Shown here: positions 56,493 through 64,000 of the stretch, piece by piece
Position numbering within the stretch: the stretch's first letter is position 1
How the letters are laid out: every line of letters begins with the position of its first letter
Assembly (NCBI GenBank): GCA_951799405.1
Contig: OX637361.1
Location: forward strand, 4,239,156 to 4,303,155
Reading direction: 5' to 3'
Source: Agapetus fuscipes
Lineage: Eukaryota > Arthropoda > Insecta > Trichoptera > Glossosomatidae
DNA length: 64,000 nt
Program-made: the position numbers and the translations under genes
The notes under the pieces: model-generated
What the model saw: only the letters and a program-made list of their open reading frames with translations
Databases searched by the model: none
Told to the model about the DNA's origin: nothing

Positions 56493-56609
56493 GCCAACGA
56501 CACGCGATGTACCTGAGCGGTTATCCATCCAAGTACTGTCCGCGCCCAATGTTGCTTAACTTCGGTGATCTATGGAAACCGGTGCTTTCAACATGGTAAC
56601 GTCGTTGGA
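56493..56609 (-). rRNA. 5S rRNA-like gene or pseudogene
   Basis: 5S rRNA is the small structural RNA of the large ribosomal subunit, transcribed by Pol III from internal boxes. The reverse complement starts CCAACGACGTTACCATG and has ACCGGTT, then GATCACCGAAGTTAAGCAAC, ATTGGGCGCGG, AGTACTTGGATGGATAACCG, and ends CGTGTCGTTGGC. The 5' and 3' ends pair as helix I, and the box A and box C regions are nearly canonical. The segment between the GGTT and GATCACC strings is altered (TCCATA replaces the usual TCTCGTCC). At 117 nt it is about full length. No T-run terminator follows; SINE-B follows instead. It is probably a pseudogene or the head of a composite SINE. Confidence 0.85.
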
Positions 56610-56944
56610 TGCCTTATGACGCACTCCTTTTTGGTACACAAAACAGCTCAGATGCTCTATCCATACCTTTGTTGTTGATCGATGGTTTTTAAATATAAAA
56701 ATTTAGTTTCGAAGGACGAAAATGACATTATTTTTAAACTTGAAAAAAATCGTGACATGTTTTTTATTTAAATAAAAAAATAAACTGACCCACTGAATAA
56801 AAAAACAAAGACCTTTCGATGCTATAGAATGGCTTCTAAACTAGAATAAAATCAGAAATAGTGAGAGAGGAATTTTACAATAACTTCATGAATTTCAAAG
56901 CAGCCAATAATGTTGAAGATGCCATCTGTACCCTAACTAGTTAT

Positions 56945-57095
56945 AAACTCAGCCAAAGCGTTCACTAAAGAATGTATTGAAACTAAAACTGCACCCGTAG
57001 TGAGCGTTACAGTTTATACGCATTTTTTTGTAAAACGCAATTGTTGAGTTTGACATCGGAATCTTTTATACTTGAGTACTGGCCCGTTAAGCGTC
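56945..57095. mobile_element. MITE-1
   Basis: AACTAAAACTGCACCCGTAG, GTAAAACGCAATTGTTGAG and TTTTATACTTGAGTACTGG then CCC. Confidence 0.7.
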
Positions 57096-57114
57096 AGCAA
57101 ATCGACCTGTAGCA

Positions 57115-57260
57115 TTAGTATAAAACACTTCGTAAATCTCACCTCGATTGAGTAAATCAAAAGTGTATAGAATGTACGACGGCACACCTAGAGAGTGATT
57201 TAATTTTCTTGTATATTTTCGATTTGTGAGTAAACGCTGTGGGATCGTAGCAGCTGGTTA
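57115..57260. mobile_element. MITE-2
   Basis: ATTAGTATAAAACACTTCG and CTCACCTCGATTGAGTAAAT at left; TTTGTGAGTAAACGCTGTG at right. Confidence 0.55.
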
Positions 57261-57359
57261 GAGTCACAGGTGAGACTTATCGTAAGGTAATTGGATGAAG
57301 AAAACCTTAGGATCCCAAAGGATGAACGTGTGTCTGCTATGTATACTATTCTCCAAGTA

Positions 57360-57495
57360 TAAAACTTTACACTCACCGTTTCACAAAATATGAATCAAAA
57401 TTGAAACGCTCCTTAGAAGCATCCTTTTTGATTCAGTACATTTTTGGTAAAACGCTTTGGTTGAGTTTAAATGCGACGTTTTAAACTTGGGGTTC
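57360..57495. mobile_element. MITE-1, both ends visible
   Basis: CCAAGTATAAAACTTTACAC at left mirrors GACGTTTTAAACTTGG at right. Confidence 0.75.
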
Positions 57496-57499
57496 AAGA

Positions 57500-58640
57500 T
57501 ATCCCTTGAATCCCCTGCGTCGGATGAATCCAGAAAGGGACTTGGAAAAATAAGAAATGTAAGTAAAAAAAGAGATATAGTTTGTGAGCCTGGTTTAAAT
57601 GGATTTTTCAGGCTTTATAGTGATCTTTGGATTGCGTGAATATATGTTGTTTTTAAGCAATTTTGTCATTTTATAATGGAGTTTTTTTTTTATGAACGCG
57701 AGATGAGATTGAAGATGAGCAAGTTCATTATTTTAAAATTTGATTGCATATATAAAACCTAGTGTAAATTGTTATTTTTAAGTTCATTTTTATTAAATAA
57801 AAATAACATTTAAGTAGGTTTTAAAACAAATGTATGTTAATTACATAATTAAAGTATAAATACATAAAACTCTGTTAAGTATGAAAACAAAAACAAAACC
57901 TAAAAAAGCAAAAATTGTAAGTGAAAAAATTGGGAAAAGCGAAAACATGTTTTTGATTCTAGGTTTTTGAAATCCATAAATTTGCGTTTTTTAAATGATT
58001 TTGATAGAATAAACACCAGTAATTTTTAGTCAATAACATTGATTAATAATTTAATTGTTATTTAAAAATACGTAAGTACTAATTGTATGTTAGAACCATG
58101 GCAAAAACAAGTGCGTTTTGTTTATTAACAAATTAAAATAAGCATGAATAAAACAAATCGTTAATGGCGTATTTGTAAATGGGTGATGTTAAACAAATAA
58201 CTCATTATGAACCAGTATTATAAACGTTCCTAAGCCAAGAAAATACTAAAAACCTAAAGAAAAATGTACCTACAATTTGAGTAGTAGCTAAATGCTAAGC
58301 TTGTTTTTTTTATATACATCTAAAATTAAACTAGAGCTATAAATGTTACCTAAATTTTTAAGCTTATAGTAGCTTAAGTAAAAACCTAAAGTTAATATTT
58401 TGAGCAGATTGGCATGTGTAGACAATCGTTTTTTTACTTTTGCTGGATATCTGAAGTTTTTGCAATACATTTTTGACTGTTGCTAATTTTAGCCGTAGAG
58501 GTCAAAAATAGCTCTAAGGGCGTGTTGCTTCAAGAATAACAGTATTTTGTTCTGTTTAAATTCACCTAGAATATTGTTTAGTATATACACTCTTTGAGTC
58601 AACAAAACACAATAAAGCCATGCGTTTCAAACTTGGCTTA
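57500..58640. other. AT-rich interval, nothing recognised
   Basis: No repeat match and no coding signal. Confidence 0.4.
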
Positions 58641-58649
58641 GAAACCCAA

Positions 58650-58870
58650 TACTAACTGAAATTTGCAAACTTTATAAAATCGTCCGGTTAGATTTTCTTT
58701 CAGTTTGAAGTCACTAAGGTAAAATTGAAACAACATACTCGTATCTTGAGAGTCAGTTATTTAAAATATAATGACTTTATACTGAATGAAAAGTACAAAC
58801 TTATGAAAATCTACCGGGTAGATTTATTTAGTTGAAAATCCCAAAAGCTAAAGTTGAAACAATATACTTG
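58650..58870. repeat. Diverged tandem pair, period ~120 bp
   Basis: AAGTCACTAAGGTAAAATTG and AACAACATACTCG in unit one align with AAAGCTAAAGTTGAAACAAT and ATACTTG in unit two. GACTTTATACTGAATGAAAA also matches the 5014-5135 foldback. Confidence 0.5.
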
Positions 58871-58889
58871 AAGGAAAGTTTAAAATACT

Positions 58890-58918
58890 GGTTTGTTTGT
58901 TTGTTTGTTTGTTTGTTT
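58890..58918. repeat. (GTTT)n microsatellite
   Basis: About seven GTTT units. Confidence 0.9.
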
Positions 58919-59456
58919 GCAGATGATATAATAAGGTATGCATTACCTTGACCATTTCCTTGCGGTTTTTTAAGTTGCCGAAAACAAAACGAGAAGACGT
59001 GAAGGAGGTTGTGTAAGGAGGTTTCGCAGAAGTTTGACCGCTTTTTGGGTTGTGAACTTGATTCGCGCGTACTTCTCTACAGTACAGCCTTCGAGTCCTG
59101 AAAAAAAACATTGATGAGAGACGGCGGACAATCCTTTGTGTTTCCTGAAAATTTTCTGCCTGCTTTCAACTTTTAGATTACCCCTTTTCAGCAGGTTTTG
59201 TGAAAGGCAACCTGTATTACTTATACAGGACGAATTTCTTATCGTATTAAAAAGTGTTTTTTTTTGTCATTTATATACAGGTTACCTGTTTTTTTAAATA
59301 AATAATATTTTATTGTAAAAACCTGTCGTCAAAACAGTGAAAATTTGAGGGAGAGAAAACAGAGAAATTACTCTAGTATTTAACAGAATATAGAGAAAAA
59401 TTGTTAACACTTTTCTTTAAAATTATATGCTAAGGTTTTTTCTAAACATACCTATA

Positions 59457-59823
59457 ATAATTATAATATCAGGAAGATTTATTTCGTGAGCGCTGTTTTT
59501 GTGTGAATCCCACCTCAAGAGCCCTCTGCGAGTATGGTCGTTGCTGTAGAAAGCGTCAATTCTCAAGCAAGACTCAGTTGGTTTAATTGTTGAATTTTAT
59601 TGAATTAGTTGAATTTCACCATTTACTCATGCCACACCCATTTGCTACAAGTTTAGATGGGCCTTTGTTGACCGGTCATTGGTAAAGGTATATGAATTTT
59701 CCAACCCAGCTAAGAGCACAGATGAAAATATAAATGGTTTGTTTTTGTGCTCCGCCAGGATTCAAACCCACGACCTTTCATTTACAAATCCGAAGCGTTA
59801 CCACTAGAATACAGGCTGGTCCA
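59457..59823 (-). mobile_element. SINE-B with ~65-bp internal insert
   Basis: CGTGAGCGCTGTTTTTGTG to a head reverse-complementing to GGACCAGCCTGTATTCTAGT. The insert at about 59580-59640 is bounded by variants of CAGTTG/CCATTTG. Confidence 0.88.
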
Positions 59824-59884
59824 TCTTAAATGATAATAGATATACCCATTTCTTACAACTGTCAAAATAATAAATCTACCATTC

Positions 59885-59924
59885 TGCTCCTGAAGATGCC
59901 TCATTAGGCGAAAATGTTCGAGCA
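59885..59924 (+). ncRNA. Hammerhead-like ribozyme motif
   Basis: TGCTC (59885-59889) pairs with GAGCA (59920-59924) as stem I. Then comes CTGAAGA (59890-59896, core CUGANGA), a GCC/GGC stem II with a 6-base loop, and GAAA (59910-59913). A minimal stem III and the NUH-type cleavage string TTC precede the 3' stem I strand. This is the arrangement of small Penelope-associated hammerhead variants that lack a proper stem III. One unpaired U precedes stem II, so activity is uncertain. No Penelope ORF is nearby. Confidence 0.5.
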
Positions 59925-60129
59925 AAAACAAACAGAATAAAGTGAATTAAAACCATGTTTTACCATTTCAATTTTTTTAATACTTAAAAAAATCTACAAT
60001 CAATTTAATTAAATATATATCCTCGAAAGTCAACGATTTAAAATAATGCACTCTGGATTTCTTAAAACCACCTTATCCAGGCATTAACCCTATAAAGATA
60101 ACCATTCAACCTGGAATATTTGCAATTAA

Positions 60130-60430
60130 TTCAAATGAAAAGAAATTACAGGCTCTGTGTAAGGGATGGGAACCAATGCTCCCTCGGCGGGCGGTTATAT
60201 AGCTGTAAGAGCGGCTGTAAGAGCGGCTGAGGCAAATAGGTTGTGACGGCGAAGCTTCCCTTATACAGGCGACCCAATTTGTTCGAGAGGGGAGAAAAAA
60301 TCCATCCCCTCGCGATCCGGCGGTGGATATCCAAATCGAATTCAATTATTTACATATTTACTGGCGTTTAAAAGTGTACCGTGAGACGTTTCACGGTGAT
60401 TCGGTGCTTTGGGCAAATCGCTTCGCATTA
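60130..60430. other. GC-rich unique block
   Basis: CpG-rich, with a repeated CTGTAAGAGCGG and a CGGCGGGCGG string. Neither strand has a convincing exon. Candidate regulatory element. Confidence 0.25.
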
Positions 60431-60674
60431 ACGTATAAACATGCAAATTTAAATGATGTAGTGAACAAAAAAATGAGCTGGGTTTAGATGTGAAAAATTG
60501 AGATTTCGTGTAAGGAAAATTGAAAGAAAATACAGTTTATTTTGAAATAAATAGAAATGGAATAAATTTGTTTCTGATTAAATTTACTATAAATAAATAT
60601 CCACAGACGGTTTTTGAAAACATAACGTTTGCATAGGTGGTGTTAAATGTCGGTAGTAATTTTAAACATTTTAT

Positions 60675-60872
60675 TGCAACTAAGCTGAACGTTTACTGCA
60701 ACTTCTTAACGCGTTGCCCCTGAAAATGTTGCATGTGGCGCATGAAACCTTTTTTTTATTTTTACATATAACGGGATCGGCTTATATTTGGTTAAAAAAA
60801 CAGAAATGGGATTGAACCCTAACACTATGGCATGGAACACAAGCATTCTCCGAACTAACCTATCGACAAAAC
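60675..60872 (-). mobile_element. SINE-C, internally deleted
   Basis: TTGCAACTAAGCTGAACG, TTGCATGTGGCGCATGAAAC, then GGGATTGAACCCTAACAC and a decayed A-box end. Confidence 0.85.
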
Positions 60873-60996
60873 TTACAATTTCCCTTGGATACTACACAAT
60901 AGTTCTTGAAATGTGAATAATATAATATTAAGAATAAAACCTATTTCGAATCTGATTCTTTAAATTTTTCTACCGGGTATCGTGGTCTATTGTCTT

Positions 60997-61180
60997 TTCA
61001 ACGCAACATACAACACAGCACTACGCAGCAAACAGCCCTGCTACAAACTTTCAAGACATCAACCGCCACATCACCAACACATCTGCGACACTAGAACGAG
61101 TGTGGTTCCTTTAAAACTTAAAACCTTTAAAGTATTTGAAATCTAGGGAATCTTCCACACAGGATTCCTTAAAAAAAACT
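60997..61180. repeat. Unnamed dispersed repeat, uninterrupted copy
   Basis: ACATCAACCGCCACATCACC, AACGAGTGTGG, CTAGGGAATCTTCC and ACACAGGATTCCTT match the split copy at 8700-9205. Confidence 0.65.
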
Positions 61181-61329
61181 TTGCAAAATTCAAACAACCC
61201 TTACAGAGCAGACTATTTTTACTTACTGCACTCAAGAAACCATCGTAGTTTTCATTTCCAAGTTGGTTTACAATTTGAACTACATTTTAGCGTGGAAATA
61301 AGTCGCAGGCAGAGATGAATCGTAGAGAG

Positions 61330-61640
61330 TTCTAGCTCGTAGAGGGTAGTAGAGCTCTACCCTTGGCGCAACAGGGTGCTAGGGTACGCCTAAGGGGCCG
61401 CGCCCTCCTACAGCCTTAGGGTAGACCTTAGGGTTGGAGTCCTCCTATAGGGGGTAGGAGCACATAAGCCTTAGGGTAGGCGGGAGCAATTTATCGCTGC
61501 ATGGCATGCAAGTTTTATTTGCGCCAAGGTGGAGTGATGCGCCGCGGATGCACGGAAATGCCCGGAGATGCACGAGGATGCGCGGGGATTTCTGCAAATG
61601 TTTACCTTCAGAATTGGGTAAAAAATGTGTGCTCGCGTTT
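61330..61640. other. GC-rich block with CCTTAGGGTAG and GATGCACG repeats
   Basis: CCTTAGGGTAG or a close variant occurs three times (61423-61490). GATGCACGG, GATGCACGA and GATGCGCGG follow one another at 61547-61585. No known family is recognised. Confidence 0.4.
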
Positions 61641-61644
61641 GGAT

Positions 61645-61885
61645 TAACCCGTGAAGTGCAAGGGTTCTAAATATTTGCTACAGTAAGTAAGCGACCTGTA
61701 CAAAGTTGGTAAGTTTTAATTTTCTTTATTTTAAACATTTCTCATTTGATAGTAGATTTTACAAAACAAAACTTTTACAACAAATACATAGAAAGAAACG
61801 TTAAATACCAAATTTGTTATACAAAATGCATTCGAGCAAATAACGACTAAATACAACAACAAAAAACTTCAATAATGAACTTTTT
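61645..61885. other. AT-rich, nothing recognised
   Basis: No feature was seen. Confidence 0.35.
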
Positions 61886-61889
61886 TTTC

Positions 61890-61995
61890 CACCACTTTTT
61901 CCTGTCCTTGCATCTCTTTCATCTCTTCAACATTCATCAATTTCTTCATTCACACTCTTCTCTGATTCTTACTCTGCAGGTTCCATTCGTGAACG
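61890..61995 (-). pseudogene. LINE-K internal fragment, decayed
   Basis: CTCTTCTCTGATTCTTACTC and CTGCAGGTTCCATTCGTGAA parallel the NKRRACIKRVMK and NEW region of the copy at 46358. The conserved terminus is absent. Confidence 0.5.
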
Positions 61996-62609
61996 CACTT
62001 TTGAAATTTTTAGTATTCAATTTATCAAAAAAATAAAGTAAATACATACATACATGTGTGTGCATTAGAATTTTTGTTTTACAGTATGCAAAGTTTATAA
62101 GAAAAAATATTACAAATCCCTTCTTTTTTTTTATTATTAAAAAACGATAGTGTTCGTTCGCGGGTTGAGTTCCTAGGACAAGCTACGTCATGAGCATGCA
62201 GAAAAAGCAATCTTCCGTGTAGCTGCCAAACAACTTTGTACGCGGCGGGTAAACACAATAACTATATGCACGGTGCAAGACTATGAAATTACTGGCTAAT
62301 AGGCGCTTTTTACTCCAGTTTTAGCGGGTAAAAACGCTCAATTTATTGGCCGCTTAAACGAGGGAAAAGATGAGTTTTCATTCATTGAATAAATAGACTA
62401 TGAAAAAATTGCAACAATTTTCTTGAAACTTTCTAGATGATTTATAAACTGAACCTTACATTTTAGGAGATATTTGTGAAAATAATAAATTTAAAACGCC
62501 TTATTTTAGCATTGAAATTAAATATGTAAATAGTTTTTCTATAAAACAAATATTTTTATTTTAACATTTTTTTGAGTTGCATTGCCTAAGCGCTATCAAA
62601 ATTTATCCA

Positions 62610-62816
62610 TCTAAAATCTAAATCTAAGTTGCAAAGATATGTATCATTTGAGATTCATATTTAATGCATTCCCACAAGCAGATACGCATAATTTCGCGCT
62701 TACACATGGCGCATGTGGACCTACAATATAAAAAAAACAATCTCAAATGAACATAAGCCCTGCAACTCTTGCCGACCTTCCCTGAAACAGGGGTGACATT
62801 GGCAAAGTGAACCAAT
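62610..62816 (-). mobile_element. SINE-A, head truncated
   Basis: CTAAATCTAAGTTGCAAAGA to GGTGACATTGGCAAAGTGAA. Confidence 0.9.
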
Positions 62817-63597
62817 GTCACCCTTGAAATTAAATACCCTTGAACGTCTATCTCCAGAAATTAGCCTCAGGACTTTATCTGTTCATCTTCAGAGGCTAAC
62901 ATGGACTTTATTTAAGTTGAATATAAACTCAACTTGTGAAGAAAAACTTTTTTCTCTTTATCTTCATAAAGTCAATACACAAAAACTTATTTTTTTTAAT
63001 AAAGTATAAAATCTCACACATTTAAGCCCTGAAAAAAATAGAAAGAACAATTCAAAACTCAAGTGCAAGTCAATACTTTTCCATCGATCTGTGTTGTGTC
63101 AACTTCATAACATGTTTTCATGTCTTCAACAATCGTTTTGCTTAGCTACGTGGTCTCTATATCACTAGTGCAACAGAAGTGCATTAATATCAATGCACAT
63201 TATGCTTATTCACATCCATAGTTGCACTCAGAACCTCTGTTCATATTCTAAGTGCAGTGAAACCAAACCGTGCTATCGATCAAAAACAGATCACCCATGG
63301 ACAAATCGGTCAGACGATAGTTTATCCACACGACTTTTTGTTGAACGATATTTCGGTCACATCCATTATAGGACCATAGACCACTCCATCACAGAAAACT
63401 ATAGTGATTACACTAGTTTAAGGGAGAGCAGGTTTTCTGTGATAGAACTGTGTGCAGACCATGCATATTGTTATGTAAATAGCAAATAATTATAAATAAT
63501 AAGGTAGGTAAATCATTAATAGCTGATAAGAGTGTATAAAAGTAGGATTAATTATTACAAGTACCTAGGGTAAAGAGATTTTCAAATTTATGTACTG

Positions 63598-63703
63598 GAA
63601 GTTTTTAGAAGACCGTCGTTCTGGAAGGTTCCAGCAAAATTGGCTTTTAGTAAATACTATCTATGGAATATAAAAAGCCGCAAACGGCTTGCAGCAGTCA
63701 GTC
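63598..63703 (+). promoter_or_regulatory. Heat-shock-like promoter: HSE, TATA box and initiator
   Basis: Two heat-shock-element arrays: GAAgtTTTtaGAA (63598-63610, one imperfect unit) and TTCtgGAAggTTC (63619-63631, perfect). TATAAAAA follows at 63669-63676 and the arthropod initiator TCAGTC at 63698-63703, placing the start A (63700) 31 bases after the TATA T. The following A-rich leader (GTGAACAACAAACC and GTGAACAATAAAT) resembles insect heat-shock leaders. An LTR U3/R region is the alternative: TGTTATGTAAATAG at 63469 could be an LTR start, but no matching end is seen. A SINE-A copy begins at 63869, before any ORF. Confidence 0.6.
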
Positions 63704-63868
63704 TATATACGACAGTGTAAGTGAACAACAAACCAACTGTGAAATAAATGTTAATTTTATTGCTAAACCATAAAAGTGAATTGTGAACAATAAATATAAA
63801 TTGTTAAATAAATCTAGTGTAAAATAAATATCCTGTAAGAAGACCAGTTTTTTTTTAATTTGAAGACA

Positions 63869-64000
63869 TTCCTTGACTGATAAGTTAGTATGAGGTTGAC
63901 CACCCATCCTGTAAAAAATGGTTCACTTTGCCAATGTCACCCCTGTTTCAGGGAAGGTCGGCAATAGTTGCAGGGCTTATGTTCATTTGAGTTTTTTTAT
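63869..64000 (+). mobile_element. SINE-A, cut by window end
   Basis: TTCCTTGACTGATAAGTTAG to GCTTATGTTCATTTGAG. Confidence 0.92.

Noticed and set aside
61423..61490. Telomeric repeats (TTAGGG-like strings)
   Set aside because: Only three irregular CCTTAGGG strings, not a tandem telomeric array.
63193..63489. 98-residue plus-strand ORF
   Set aside because: No homology motif, composition like surrounding DNA, and it lies upstream of the promoter-like block.
63469..63868. Solo LTR starting TGTTATG
   Set aside because: No matching CA-ended terminus or target duplication before the SINE-A; kept only as an alternative for the promoter.
1..64000. CRISPR array or bacterial operons
   Set aside because: No regular spacer-repeat array and no prokaryotic gene density; the tandem repeats are minisatellites and duplications, and the SINE/LINE content is eukaryotic.

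Overview
This is AT-rich nuclear DNA from a metazoan, most likely an insect or other arthropod. No long intact host gene is visible. Nearly everything recognisable is transposable-element (TE) debris. The arthropod call rests on tRNA-derived SINEs with ATT-type tails, CR1/Jockey-, RTE- and L2-like LINE fragments, Harbinger-like MITEs, Penelope-type hammerhead-like foldbacks, and a TATA plus TCAGTC initiator arrangement. It is an inference; no species can be named.

Family names used below are local labels. SINE-A is a ~260-base repeat with head CCTTGACTTATAGGTTGG and a GATTA- or TATAATC-type tail; about 35 copies or pieces lie on both strands. SINE-B has a tRNA-like head (A-box TAGTCTAGTGG, B-box GGTTCGAATCC) and ends in ATT repeats. 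SINE-C has a different tRNA-like head (TAGCTCAGTTG and GGGTTCGATCC) and a tail half containing GTGTAGCTTAGTTGC. SINE-D is a weaker tRNA-like head seen twice. MITE-1 to MITE-4 are short foldback DNA-transposon-like repeats. LINE-K is a LINE whose 3' end encodes GRPRKxWxDQIxEI.

Layout. 0-4 kb: a GC-rich putative minus-strand coding exon (520-915) with a good splice donor, then a CpG-enriched block with three copies of TGACGTAACAGGTA that could be a promoter region. 5-17 kb: dense SINE-A/B/C with nested insertions, an RTE fragment and a foldback with a 12-bp target duplication. 17.9-19.3 kb: an FB-like foldback with degenerate short tandem repeats in inverted arms, interrupted by an L2-like LINE end. 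21.7-23.5 kb: a 5'-truncated LINE with the only long intact ORF, a 424-residue reverse transcriptase on the minus strand. 23.7-33 kb: a three-level SINE nest, a second possible minus-strand exon (26399-26542) and several tandem duplications. 33.7-37 kb: mostly featureless AT-rich DNA. 37-41 kb: an RTE end, a palindrome with two hammerhead-like cores, and a Harbinger-like MITE with a TTA target site. 41-61 kb: more SINE, LINE and MITE pieces, a 5S rRNA-like sequence abutting a SINE-B head (56.2-56.6 kb), and a hammerhead-like motif at 59.9 kb. 63.6-63.7 kb: a heat-shock-like promoter arrangement.

The elements do not form a pathway. The possible host signals (two candidate exons and GC-rich blocks) could belong to one minus-strand gene with very long introns, but the sequence alone does not show it.
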